From positions 47,245,939 through 47,309,938 of the forward strand of contig CM055098.1 of assembly GCA_029204225.1 (NCBI GenBank): 64,000 nucleotides of DNA, in the 5' to 3' direction. How positions within the stretch are numbered: the first letter of the stretch is position 1; the number at the start of each line of letters is the position of its first letter. Shown here one piece after another: positions 10,681-20,686 of this stretch. Source of the DNA: Diphasiastrum complanatum (Eukaryota > Streptophyta > Lycopodiopsida > Lycopodiales > Lycopodiaceae). A model generated the notes under the pieces. It was given only the letters and a program-made list of their open reading frames with translations. It was not told where the DNA came from and did not search any database. The translations under genes and the position numbers were made by a program.

Positions 10681-11019
10681 TCAACATCCTATTTGATGTT
10701 TTTCTCTAAAGTTTTGAGATCTACATTTAAAACATTCTTGCGGTCCTAGTGGACAATCATTATGGTTCAAGAAATTCTCCCTTTGTTTTACTAGTACGGC
10801 CTTCAATGATTTTATGGCTGAAACTAGTCTCGGGTTGTATGTTCTTGGTAAACATGACCTTCTAGTTCTCCGCAAGTAGGCTTCAAGTGTTTCGTTGTCA
10901 TCTGGTCCTTCGTCATGCCTATCAGGAGTCTTGGTCTTCTTGATCTTTTCCAAGCAGTTCTTGCTTTTTGTAGCACAAGGCCTCTTAAACATCGGGTGGA
11001 GCTTTATGTTCTTCTGCAT
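10681..11019 (-). CDS. unrecognised basic ORF downstream of family-C LTR
   Basis: This 112-codon minus-strand frame is rich in Lys and Arg and ends with a Cys-containing segment, CFKCRSQNFREKHQIGC (C-x2-C-x8-H-x3-C). That resembles, but does not match, a retroviral zinc knuckle. It begins about 50 bp after the family-C primer site, where gag of that element should lie. It is most likely a gag or leader-ORF remnant. I cannot name the family, and translation is doubtful. Confidence 0.35.
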   Translation of the reverse strand: MQKNIKLHPMFKRPCATKSKNCLEKIKKTKTPDRHDEGPDDNETLEAYLRRTRRSCLPRTYNPRLVSAIKSLKAVLVKQRENFLNHNDCPLGPQECFKCRSQNFREKHQIGC

Positions 11020-11068
11020 GCAGAAACATACAAGGTCTTCAAGTCAAGTTCACAACATATTAAACCAT

Positions 11069-11081
11069 GGCACTGATACCA
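11069..11081 (-). promoter_or_regulatory. primer-binding site after family-C LTR
   Basis: The minus strand reads TGGTATCAGTGCC, one base from the common plant copia site TGGTATCAGAGC, which pairs with the 3' end of initiator tRNA-Met. It lies 3 nt after the LTR end (CA at 11086-11085), which fixes the LTR boundary and the strand. Confidence 0.75.
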
Positions 11082-11397
11082 AACTGTGAACTCGTGGGTG
11101 AAGGCCTGTCCTAAGTTCTTAAGGCCAAAAGATTTAATTGGCTTATCATTCACATAAAGCTAGTCTCGAATCCACTTAATGAAAATCAAATAAGACTTTA
11201 AATCAAAACTCGAAAAACATTGCATCACATAGATTCATTCACACAATAGCAGAAGCACTGAGGGGTCAAGATGGGGACCCCCCTCCCCCGGAAGGATTCT
11301 TTTCTTATCATTATGCAAATCCAATTGGCCAATGCCACAATTCCATATCTAGCGTAACAAAAGCATAGAAATGTCTTCATAAGTCTTAATCTTTCCG

Positions 11398-11818
11398 ACA
11401 TGCAATCATGTTGGATCTTAGATTCTTGTCATGCAATCCATGGACCTTAGATTCTTGACATGCAATCATAATGGTTCATAGATTCTTGACATGCAACAGT
11501 CATGAAGTGACATGCATGGTCATTTGGCAATGCATGGTGTGACATGCAAGCTTCAAATCTGACATGCAAGCTTTAGATCTGACATGCAAGCTCGAGATCT
11601 GACATGCATGGACAATAGGCCACAGATGCTATGACATGCAAGCTTTGAATCTAAAATGCAAGCTCTAGATCTGACATGCATGGACAATAGGCCACTGATG
11701 GTATGCAAGCTTCAAATCTCTAGATCTGACATGCATGGACAATAGGCCACTGATGGCATGATATGCAAGCTCTAGATTTGACATGCATAGACAATAGGCC
11801 ACCAATAGCCTGACATGA
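11398..11818. repeat. minisatellites inside family-C LTR
   Basis: Two arrays abut. At about 11398-11490 there are three units of 31-32 bp containing AGATTCTTGACATGCAA. At 11497-11818 ~20-bp units with GACATGCAAGCT and AGATCT alternate with a longer unit containing GACAATAGGCCACTGATGG. The plus-strand copy of this LTR has related GCATGTC repeats at 51290-51500, so the repeats belong to the LTR, probably its U5 region. Confidence 0.75.
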
Positions 11819-11892
11819 AAAAGTACTGATCAACCATTCTTACATATGGGTAACAGTTTCAAGAGCATACCATGGTTTCGAGATAAGGTGAA

Positions 11893-11894
<2 letters not shown>

Positions 11895-11979
<85 letters not shown>
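11895..11979. repeat. (GA)n microsatellite in family-C LTR
   Basis: An essentially pure GA run of about 84 bp, equivalent to the CT run at 51176-51259 in the opposite-strand copy of the same LTR. Repetitive Ser-Leu ORFs across it are artefacts. Confidence 0.95.
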
Positions 11980-11980
<1 letters not shown>

Positions 11981-12679
11981 CGTGTGTTTGTGTGTGACGT
12001 GAAAGAGAGATAGAAATCCAAGGGTTTGAGCTCCAAAAATCCTACAATCACAAAATAACATAGCCTCCTTGAGGTAATGCCTCAATCCTCTTCTCCAAAG
12101 CACCTATACACAACAGACAACAAAATGGCAGAGTTTGGATGCAACATCCTTCCATCCTCTCGGTAGAGAGGCGCATTTCCACTTATATAGAGAGTGGAGA
12201 GTCCTTCCAAAGTGAGTGAGGTGTCAAGTTCAAGGGCATGAGGTGTGAGGAAGACTCCAATTGGACTTAGGGTGTAGTGGAGTGCATGGATGAGGTGTGT
12301 TAGTTAGAGAGGGTGAATGGGTGATGTGTATTAGCTTGGGAGACTTATTTTGGTGATTTGGCATATGAAGTGAGACTGTAGGAGGGTGTCCCATTCTAGG
12401 TGTCAAATAGCCTAGAATGCATGTGGAAAAGTAGGTGGGAGGTAGGTGGTACAAGTTTCCAACTTGACTTTTAGTTACATATAATATTACATGGTTACAA
12501 CTTGGGAATTCACCCAAGTGCAATCTTCCTATGGAAGAGCCAAGGTATATGTCTATCTTGTTTTGCATAATGTCCATCAATTCATAGGCCCTTTTTTCTA
12601 GAGGTTGCCCATCTTCAATCATGTTCATTGGCACTTATTTTCTAGAGGTTGCCCATCCTCAATAATGGTGGAACAAGTC

Positions 12680-13034
12680 CCTAGGGTGACCAGACCCTAG
12701 GCCTTGTCCTGTTCTTTATAGACTCCACTGAGCCTTCATTATAAACTTAGTAATAAACCTTCTTTATAGACTCTACTGAGTCTTCTTTATAGACTTTATC
12801 AAAAAGCCTTCTTTATACTGTCTTTAAGCTTAGTTTTGATTCTTGTTCTTTTGGCACTTTCTCGAGTACCTGCACATACCCTCAAAGAGAGATCAGTCCT
12901 TAAGCCCAGAGGGCTTCTTATTCTTGCTCTAATTCTTCAGGCACGTTTGTGTGTACTTGCACATCCCTTCAAAGAAAGGTAAGTGTTCATACTACCATCA
13001 AACATGGTTTATAGAATATTCTTAGTTCTACAGT
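12680..13034 (-). repeat. tandem motif region flanking family-C LTR
   Basis: Copies of TTTATAGACTC(C/T)ACTGAG recur at about 12716-12815, followed by a diverged stretch related to 50375-50557 on the plus strand, where the motif appears as CTCGAGTCTATAAA. It lies outside the family-C LTR in both places and looks like shared internal sequence next to a 3' LTR. No open frame. Confidence 0.5.
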
Positions 13035-13190
13035 TGTCAATGCCTGTTACTCAATTCATTAAAGTAATAAATTCTTACAATATCCTAAAAGAATATTGAT
13101 CATCGATAATTCTATATCATCAAAGTCTGTCTGGGTTTGAAGTTGGAAAAGTCTTTATTACTTAGGAGCGATTTGTGTCTACAAATTACA
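13035..13190 (-). repeat. short LTR, right copy (156 bp)
   Basis: Partner of 9759-9899, with an extra ~15 bp near 13085. It is TG...CA on the minus strand. The right flank is copia gag sequence and shows no target duplication matching the left flank of the other copy. Confidence 0.6.
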
Positions 13191-13556
13191 CAAGAGGGCC
13201 AAGAAGGCTCTACACATGATAAAGATGTATGTTACCAATGAGCTTCTCAAGGAAGTTGGTAAGTGCACATAATCTTTGGAAGCTTGGGGTTCATTGAAGA
13301 AGTTTTATGAATCCAAGTCTACTTCTAGAGTGTTGACTCTAAGAAGACAAATTTTTTCTTGTTTGCAAAAGAATGAAGAAAGTCCAAGTACTTTTGTTTT
13401 GAGGATAAAAGCATTAAATGACAAGTTGGCTTGCATTGATGAAAGCATTAAGGAAGGAGAGCTTGTTCAAGTGATTCTTAATGGCTTGTTGGATGCTCAT
13501 GCTAACATTGTTCAAAGTACTGCTATCCAGAAGACTTTGTCAATTTTGCAATTCTG
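13191..13556 (+). pseudogene. copia gag fragment (family B)
   Basis: The plus strand encodes KKALHMIKMYVTNELLKEVG, a stop, then SLEAWGSLKKFYESKSTSR...LDAHANIVQS, the UBN2-type gag domain of a copia element. The LDAHANIVQS block is the same as in the minus-strand gag at 5804-6245. It is cut on the left by the short LTR and on the right by LTR D. No zinc knuckle remains. Confidence 0.8.
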
Positions 13557-13997
13557 TCTAGGATCAGAAGATCCAACTGTTCGCTAGTAAAGCGAGACTA
13601 CTACTCGTGAGAGAACCGTGTTTCTTTCATGAAAACGCACTACTTGGATTCGCATGCAGTGCTTGAAGAAATCAGAGAAAATTAATATCGATTATTTTCT
13701 TGTTGTGTCTGATCTTAAATGCTTATGCTGATATTTCATATGTTTGAGTTCTCTTGTTCACTTGAATTCCGCAATTTGGTTGAGACTAATTCAAATGCAG
13801 TATTAAAGTTATGAACGTAGATCAGTAGTGACTGACTACACTCTGGAGGATTGTAGGAGCGACTCAACTGGTAGTGTCCAGCGGTCGCATCTGAACTCCA
13901 TCCGAGCTTAAGAGAGTCATGATTGATTGGCCTTCGCGAAAGTTTTGCGAATCCGACGAATTTCTCATCAATCAATGACTTTTTTTTTTCCTCATCA
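13549..13997 (+). repeat. 5' LTR of copia element D, left-truncated
   Basis: It aligns with the reverse complement of about 49494-49910. The start falls inside the LTR at CAATTCTGTCTAGGAT and the end is CTCATCA at 13997. A primer site follows after one base. The LTR start and promoter half are missing. Confidence 0.7.
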
Positions 13998-13998
13998 G

Positions 13999-14013
13999 TG
14001 GTATCAAAGCAGG
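13999..14013 (+). promoter_or_regulatory. primer-binding site of element D
   Basis: TGGTATCAAAGCAGG, one base from the standard tRNA-Met-complementary copia site TGGTATCAGAGC. It lies 1 nt after the LTR end and about 100 bp before gag. Confidence 0.85.
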
Positions 14014-14113
14014 TTATCCTATCATATTTTGACATAGCCAAGAAGCTAGCAGATCCAAGAGGCCAAGCATTCAGATAGACAACCATCAACAAAGAAATAG
14101 ACTTCAAGAAGCA

Positions 14114-15110
14114 ATGGCTTCGATCAGCAGCATGCAGAGCAAGATCTGCACTATACTTGTTTATTCAAGATCTAACTTTCTAGCCTGGAAAGCTAAGACA
14201 TCTTTAATACTCAAGGGCGAAGGACTCTTCCCCTGGGTGGATGGCACAGAAGAAATGCCTACGACAACAGGCAAGGAGCTACGCGAATGGAGGGAGAAAA
14301 ACAACAAGGCAGTCACCATGCTATCATCTTCCATCGAAGATAGCCTTACACTTGACCTGGCTACACTCTCCAAAGCTAAGGAGATGTGGGATGCACTGCT
14401 CACAAGATTTCAGACGAAATCAAGAGGTCAGATCATGATGCTGGAAGATTAGCTGACAAATCTACAATGGGATTGAAAAGACCTCACCTCCTTTGTGAGA
14501 AAGATGAAGGATCTGTTTCTATCTCTACACAACTCTAGAGCAGAGAATGCACTATCAACTGAGAAGCAGCTCACGTACCTGTTGAGAGCCTTACCCAGAT
14601 TTTTCTAGATGACACGGACCCTGCTCGTGAAAGATCCTACAATGAACCTCGAAAAGGCGATTGTCGAGATTCGAGAGGAAGTCGAGGCCAGAGAACACCT
14701 TGATCACAAGGATGGTTCTGACTAGGCCCTCTACGACAACAAAGAAAAATCCAAGAAACAATTCAAGCCTAAGAGGGAGTTGAATCAGAGGCAGGATCAT
14801 GACCAACACGTAGAGGGGTCCAGCAAGAGCAACTGGAAGACCAAAGGGAGGTCGAAACAACAAGATACAAACAAGAAAACCTGCATGAGATGCAGAAGAG
14901 ATGGGCATATAGTAGATACCTGCTGGCTCACTCCCAAGATTGAGTGTATCCATTGCCATAAGAAGGGTCATGCAGCCATGGATTGCCGCCAAAACCCAAG
15001 AAACAGATCAGCACAGAATAGACAGGAAAACAACAATAGTTCTTTCTATGTTGAGGAGCCCGAGAGCTCTAAGATGGGCGAAGAAAGAATGAACAAAAAT
15101 TGTTCGACCC
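14114..15110 (+). pseudogene. copia gag with two zinc knuckles (element D)
   Basis: From ATG 14114: NFLAWKAKTSLILKGEGLFPW, then an acidic/polar UBN2-type region, all in one frame broken by stops at 14449-14451, ~14474, ~14607 and ~14723. The C-terminal part is basic and carries two canonical CCHC motifs: CMRCRRDGHIVDTC (14882-14923) and CIHCHKKGHAAMDC (14945-14986). Gag would package element RNA into cytoplasmic particles. The four stops make it non-functional. Confidence 0.88.
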
Positions 15111-15119
15111 CCTACATCT

Positions 15120-16209
15120 GTGAAGATGTGTGTGCAGCATCAACGTCTGACACACATGAAGGTGATCCTAGATTCAGGAGCCAACTCACACTTTGTGACA
15201 TCAAGACGAATAATGTCTGATTTCAGAAGTGTGGATCCCTCAAGATTCATAGTTCTTGGAGATGGATCTAGACATCAAGTGAACGACATTGGTTCACTAT
15301 GGCTCAACACCAACGGTAGAGACAGACGACTCGAAGACGTTCTGTTCGTGCCAACCCTGCAGCAAGACTTGCTCTCTGTAGCAAGAATAGCAGATGCAGG
15401 GATGCGTGTGACGTTTTCTAATGAAGCATGCAACGTGATTGATGCCAGCACCAGCACTTTCATAGCTCAAGGCAGAAGGAAAGGCAACCTATATCATCTG
15501 AAAGTGCGCCTACCTGAAGATCAGATGCATCAGACCCATGACGACTCGCCAGACACGCTGTGGCACAAAAGACTCTGCCACATGAACTCAATGACACTTT
15601 ATCAGGCAAGTCATCATGGAGGGATAACAGGGGTCAGCATCTCGAATGCAACCAGTTTGTCCACCTGTGATGCATGTTTGAAAGGCAAGATGTCGCGCAC
15701 TCCATTCGTCAAAGACTCATACAGAATGAGCAACATTATGGAGCTAGTGCATTCTGACATCTGTGGACCATTCAACGTGATCTCAATAGGAGGTTCGAAA
15801 TATTATATAACCTTAATTGATGATTACAACAAGTTTTCCAGAGTGTCTTTCATTCAGAATAAATCTGAAGCACTCGATAAATTCACAGAATACATGAATT
15901 GGACAGAGAGATGTACAGGTAGCAAGGTGAAGCAGATCAGAACGGATCGAGGGGCAAATATATCTTTAATCACTTCACTGACTTTTGAATGATCGTGGTA
16001 TCATTCATAGAAGAACTGCAGCCTACACACCACAGCACAATGGTGTTGATGAATGAAAGAATAGGACCCTAATGGAAGCAGCCAGATGCATGATGGCCTA
16101 TTCGAAAGCCCCAAGGGCACTGTGGACTGAAGCAGTAGCTACAATCGCATACATCCAGAACAGGACATGCAAGTCTGGTGTTCCTCACACGACACCACAT
16201 GAGCTATGG
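15120..16209 (+). pseudogene. copia protease and integrase (element D, first half of pol)
   Basis: A frame change near 15120 leads into retropepsin (LDSGANSH at about 15168-15191), GAG-pre-integrase (LWHKRLCHMN, CDAC), and the integrase core with HSDICGPF (~15748) and RTDRG (~15945). After a shift at ~15960 come TPQHNGVDE, a stop in place of the residue before KNR, and finally TTPHELW at 16209. A Tat-type LTR interrupts it there. Pol resumes at about 18062 with RT. Confidence 0.88.
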
Positions 16210-16211
16210 TG

Positions 16212-16781
16212 TGTTGGGGGTATTCCCAACAAAGTGTAAATAAATAAAATCGTCCAATAAAATGTGTTGCGAGGGCATGGCATCTTGTGCGTATAAAAGC
16301 CATGGCCCAATGAGCACGCAAGCCAAAGTGTAAATAAAATAAAATAGACTTGGGCCTTTGTAATTAAAATAAAACTTGAGGCCCAAAGTCAATTTTAAAC
16401 TTAGAGTTTACTTTTTAGAGTTGGGTCCAATTTTGGACTCACATGAATCTTGTGATTTCCAATGCACTTTTTGTGGACCCTTGGATCAAGTTGGGTCCAA
16501 GATGAATGGATAGGATCAATGTGAATATTAGCCAATAGGATTGAGGGGCAAGGGCCTTCCCCATTTTATGAAAAGGCACCATTTGTACACTATTGGGATG
16601 CTTAATAGAGAGGAGGAGGCTCTACTATTTTGAGAGCTCAAGCATCCTCATTTGCTAATCAATCTTGCTTATGCTATTGTTGTGATTGCTTGTTATCTCC
16701 ATTTTTTCCATGCTTTTTGTTTGTGATTAGTTAAGATTTCTCAATAAGCAATGACATTGAGCATTTGAGCTAACCTCCATC

Positions 16782-16852
<71 letters not shown>

Positions 16853-17069
16853 TCTTCTTGTCTATCCTTTCCTTTCACTCAAAAGCATGATGAATGTTAG
16901 TGTAGAGGAGTAGAGTTAAAGGAGGGTAGTGTTAGTGGTGAATAGAGTTAAGGGAGAAAGTAGGAAACTAACTAAAAGTAGCATCTATGCATAGTTAGGT
17001 ACCTATCCAGTGATCTAACCCTTGTTGACATGCGGGAGGGCTATACTACGCAAGATCTTCAACCCTACA
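16212..17069 (+). repeat. Tat/Athila-type gypsy LTR inserted in element D
   Basis: It starts TGTTGGGGGTATTCCCAACA, itself nearly palindromic, directly after copia integrase sequence, and ends CCCTACA. The next 18 bp are a TGGCGCC primer site. A CT run occupies 16789-16849. No second LTR is found before copia sequence resumes, so the insertion lost its coding region and 3' end. Confidence 0.85.
16789..16849. repeat. (CT)n microsatellite in Tat-type LTR
   Basis: About 60 bp of pure CT in the downstream third of the LTR, the same relative zone as the CT runs in LTR families B and C. Confidence 0.95.
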
Positions 17070-17070
17070 G

Positions 17071-17088
17071 TGGCGCCATTGCCGGGGA
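17071..17088 (+). promoter_or_regulatory. primer-binding site, Tat/Athila type
   Basis: TGGCGCCATTGCCGGGGA. The related TGGCGCCGTTGCCGGGGA is the hallmark primer site of plant Tat/Athila gypsy elements. It lies 1 nt after the LTR end and fixes the lineage of this otherwise non-coding insertion. Confidence 0.9.
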
Positions 17089-18061
17089 AAGGTTTCCACT
17101 AGCTAGTTTAGCTGTATTTTAGCTATTTTCTTGCTTTTTAGAGTAGTTTTAGGTAGATTTTTGGGAGTTTAGAGATAGTTTTCTATTTTTTTGGGTGTTT
17201 GGGCTGTTCACAGCTAGCGGAGGAGGTGTGAGAGGGTAGAGGAGGTCCTAAACAGCCTCTAAGGGCTTGAAACCCAAACCAACCAGTCAAAAAACCCAAA
17301 AAACACACCAATCTGTATTTTTGGAGGGAAAAAGAGACTAAAATTTCATCAGATTTTTATATCTCCAAAACTAGTGTGAATTAACCCTTGCATGACTGGC
17401 AGCAGCTCCAGGGTATTGTCATAGACCTGCATAGAAGCCTGCGAGAGTTAGTTCCAAGCAGATTGTAAAAATAAGAGAAAAATCATAAAAAAATTCAAAA
17501 AACCCTTCAAAAAATCCAAAAAAACTTAAATCTTCATAAGAACTCTCGTAGAACCCTCTGAAGTTCCATCTCAGTGAGACCAGGACACAGAGAAGCTTGC
17601 GAGAGTTAGTTTGATGTCTAAGTGCCTGTGCAAGAGTTCCTAGTAAAAAAAAGACGGGAAAGTACTAGTGAACCCTCACAGACATCAAATTTTTAGTTCC
17701 AGTGGTCAAGAACTCTTGCAGAGGATTCTGAAGTTTCATCTCAGTGAGACCAGGACACATAAGAGCTTGCGAGAGTAAATTTGATTCCAGTGAGCTGAAA
17801 ATTGGGTTTAAGTGTTAAAAAATCACTAAAAAGTGAAGATCCAACAAATCTATCCAGTAAGAACTCTTGCAAAATCTCTCATTCAGAATGTCAATTTACA
17901 TCAGTGATGAAGTCTGCGAGAGTTAGTTCTGAGATTTGGTGAAGATCAAGCCAAAAAAGTGGTTTTGAACCCTCACAAACAATGAAATTTTCACTTCTTG
18001 TGAGAGTTAACTCTCGCAGAGAATTCAATAGTGAGATCTGACCCAGATCCAACTACTGTGA
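17089..18061 (+). repeat. leader with four tandem hairpin-forming units
   Basis: The leader after the primer site has no ORF but contains a diverged repeat of ~156-170 bp, marked by TGCGAGAGT at about 17440, 17598, 17768 and 17924. Two units share TCATCTCAGTGAGACCAGGACACA almost exactly (split here as TCATCTCAGTGAGACC and AGGACACA). The units also carry the complementary motif AACTCTCGCAGA or AACTCTTGCA 60-90 nt upstream of the TGCGAGAGTT, so each transcript unit could fold into a stem. The leader ends where copia RT begins, without gag. Confidence 0.75.
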
Positions 18062-19650
18062 GCCTTGCAAGAGTTACTTCTCAAAGATCTGAGAGATATT
18101 ATTGAAAGTACAGAAAATGACAGATGGATCCAAGCCATGAACGAAGAGATGGAGTCCATGAGGAAGAACCAGGTATGGACATTGGAGCCATTACCACATA
18201 AGCGCAAGACTGTCAAATGCAAATGGGTCTTCAAGCTCAAATATGGACCAGCTGGAAATGTGATGAAATACAAGACAAGACTGGTAGTGAAGGGTTTCTC
18301 TCAGAGATACGGTATTGACTATTCTGAAATCTTCTCTCCTGTCGTCAAACATTCGTCTCTAGGTCTATTATTTGCATATGCAACAGCTTATGACCTCAGG
18401 ATCCACATTGTGGATGAGAAGACAACCTTCTTGCATGGCGAATTAGACAATGAGGTCTACATGGATCAACCCCTAGGATTCTCTCGAATTCACTTCCTAA
18501 CTATGTATGCAGAATGCATAGAAGCATCTACGGTCTGAAACAGTCAGTCCGACAATGGTACAAGAAGAAAGATCAAGCCCTGAAATCATTAGGATTCAAG
18601 CCCCTATTGGCTGACTCCAATGTGTATGTCAAATTATAGATGGGCAGATCATCATAGTGGCTGTATATGTGGACGACACTCTGATACTTTGCAGAAGTGA
18701 GCAACTAATTGCTGAGGTGAAGACAGACATCTCAAAACATTTCGAGATAGTGGATCTGGGAGAAGCCAGGTGTGACCTAGGCTTATAAATTGAGAGGGAC
18801 TATGAGGGAGGTAGGTTATACCTTCACCAATCCAGATACACCCAGAAGATCCTAGAGGACTTTGGGATGCTGAATTGCAAAGGAGCAAAAACTCCAATGC
18901 TTGCAGGGACGGTGCTAATGAATGATGACTATCCAAGGACTGAGGAAGAGAGAGAACAGATGTAGCTCACACCTTACAGGAAGCTGATAGGATCACTGAT
19001 GTACCTTGTAGACAACACATGTCCTGATATTGTCTATGTAGTATTCAAGATGAGCCAATTTTGTACGAATCTAGGCTCGACACATTGGAAGATTGCAAAA
19101 CAAATTTTGCAATATCTTCAATCAACGAGGGATTATGGTTGTGTTATTGTCATGGTTCAAGTTTCAAGACACTTTCTGTTAGCTGGGCATCTCTCAAGGA
19201 TGATTGTAAAAGCGTCTCAGGAGGATGCACCATCGCATCAGGAAAAGCAGTTCTCTGGTCAGCAAGAAGCAGACCGTTGTAGCCCAGTCATCTTGTGAAG
19301 CAAAGTACGTAGCAGTAGCAAAGATGGCCAATGAAATAATTTGGCTAAGGCAGTTCCTGGATGAATTGGGCGAAACAAGAAATGAGCCTCTGGTCTTCTA
19401 GGTGGACAACACCTCTGCAATACTCCTGACGAAAAATCCCACGTTCCATTCCAAAACGAAACACATTGCGATCAAGTATCACTTGATCAGGGATCTGAAT
19501 GAAAAGAAGATGATGCAGACCACCTTCATAGGCACGAAAGACATGGTTGCTAACATCTTCACAAAGGCCCTGGGCAAAGGACTCTTTGAGAGGAAAAGGA
19601 GTAGTCTCGGGAACATAAAGCTATCATGCTTTGAGAGGGAGCTGAAGAAA
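18062..19650 (+). pseudogene. copia reverse transcriptase and RNase H (element D, second half of pol)
   Basis: RT starts at DLRDIIESTENDRWIQAMNEEM and runs through CKWVFK (~18219), YSEIFSPV, NEVYMDQPLGF, YGLKQSV (~18527-18547) and an intact YVDD (18666-18677). A frame change near 18500 and stops near 18637 and 18785 disable it. RNase H follows with diverged residues (SCEAKYVAVA) and VDNTSAILLTKNP...HSKTKHIAIKYH (19402-19530), and pol ends with NIFTKALGKGLFERKR. Polypurine tract GAGAGGGAG lies at about 19632-19640. Confidence 0.9.
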
Positions 19651-19652
19651 CA

Positions 19653-19873
19653 AAATGTTTCTGATTACAAAGCCTTGCTAGCTTTCAACCCTTTGCCTAA
19701 CGAAGATGTTTGCGACCATGAACATCTAGAGACACGAAACACAAAGAGTTTTGCAAACGCAAAAGTCAACAGAAACGAAGACAAATGGTTCGCAAACACA
19801 GAATATCCACGAACGAGATTCCTTCGTGGTCTAGTACGGAAGAAGGTAGACGTGGTAAACATCTTTACCATTT
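19653..19873 (+). repeat. 3' LTR of element D, truncated
   Basis: Beginning TGTTTCTG after the polypurine region, it contains AAAAGTCAACAGAAACGAAGA and TGGTCTAGTACGG, matching the reverse complement of about 50250-50390. It is cut at 19873 where gypsy RT sequence starts, so most of the LTR is lost. Confidence 0.55.
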
Positions 19874-20225
19874 ATGGAAAGTATTCTCGACAGAGTAGCT
19901 GGTGCCAAAGGCTATAGTTTTCTAGACGGCTTTAGCAGCTACAACCAGGTGAAGATAGCCCCCCAAGACCAACACAAGATAGCATTTGCCATAGAATGGA
20001 GAACCTATGCCTATAAAGTGATGCCATTCGGACTTTGCAATGCCCCAAGCACCTTTCAGCGTGTCATGCATGCGTCATTCAAAGAATATTTGCAAAAAAT
20101 TCTGAAAATTTTTTTGGACGACCTATGCGTGCATGGACAGACTCCGAACACTTATCCAATTTGGAGAAAGTGCTACAAAAATATCGCAACTTCCATATCT
20201 CCTTGAATCCAGAAAAATGGCCCTT
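19874..20225 (+). pseudogene. Ty3/gypsy reverse transcriptase fragment
   Basis: The sequence encodes GYSFLDGFSSYNQVKIAPQDQHK, VMPFGLCNAPSTFQRVM and FLDDLCVHG, the central RT blocks of gypsy elements including the Asp-Asp catalytic pair (~20115-20123). A one-base shift near 20140 leads to LEKVLQKYRNFHISLNPEKW. It is very similar to the RT at 54690-55080, so it comes from a related Tat/Athila-like element. Both ends are truncated. Confidence 0.9.
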
Positions 20226-20571
20226 ACTCTCTAACGCTTTTATTCAACCATGGCTTCAGACAGTCGGCCCACTTTTTGAGGCAATGGGATTTTTCTCGGC
20301 AATTTTCCATTTTGAGATTAACATGGGCCTCGCTCTTTACGCTTACGCCACTTGGGACACGTCAAAGACACGCTTCCACTTCCTATACCAAGGTACCATG
20401 TACAAGGTCAAGATTAACGCAAACTCGATGATTCCAATCCAGACTAACAATGGTTACCTGATAGATGCTATCACGAAAACTGTCATTCAGACGGCTGTGC
20501 ATCTGTTGAACAACTTTCTGGTTGTTTTAATATTTTGCAAGGATAGAATCCAGTCCAAGCTGCTGAGTTAG
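20226..20571 (+). CDS. unrecognised ORF after gypsy RT
   Basis: This open frame continues the one holding the RT tail but no longer resembles RT/RNase H. It includes LQTVGPLFEAMGFFSAIF, NMGLALYAYATWDTSKTRFHF and NANSMIPIQTNNGYLIDA. Composition is ordinary and the frame is open for over 110 codons, so the coding origin is plausible. I do not recognise the family. It may be a transduced host or other element fragment fused by recombination near 20225. Confidence 0.35.
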
Positions 20572-20686
20572 ATAGTGGGGTCCTTTCTGGCATTCCCTGG
20601 CCTCTCAGTTGTGCCATACACTGGCATAGCTTCCTCATTCGTGAACTAACCATCTCAACCGTGGACGTATCACAGCAGGCCCCCTG

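Larger units (their letters stand above)
11085..12677 (-). repeat. family-C LTR, minus copy (~1.6 kb)
   Basis: It aligns in order with 50558-51933 on the plus strand: a start containing GATGGGCAACC and CTAGAAAA (duplicated here at 12590-12677), a CT array, minisatellites with CATGCA/GACATG motifs, a G-rich tract followed by TCCCCATCTTGACCCCTC (here ~11294-11262), and an end in GTTCACA. The primer site follows at 11081. Both edges are TG...CA by eye. It carries no coding sequence. Confidence 0.75.

Noticed and set aside
11830-12103. Ser-Leu repeat ORFs, and similar Arg-Glu ORFs at 27502-27769, 43987-44256, 48513-48975, 51034-51323 and 56445-56884
   Set aside because: They are translations of CT/GA microsatellites; the same runs are open in several frames on both strands.
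12230-12634. 134-codon minus-strand ORF rich in Pro/His/Thr
   Set aside because: It lies wholly inside the family-C LTR and is not conserved as protein in the other copy (50575-51000).
9759-13190. TRIM element with ~150-bp LTRs
   Set aside because: The 3.1-kb interior contains another LTR family, the flanks show no target duplication, and the left copy borders a gypsy pol end.
13736-14107. 123-codon minus-strand ORF
   Set aside because: It lies within the element-D LTR and primer-site region, which align with the LTR at 49494-50395; non-coding.
14591-14992. 133-codon minus-strand ORF
   Set aside because: It is the antisense shadow of copia gag of element D, including its zinc-knuckle region.
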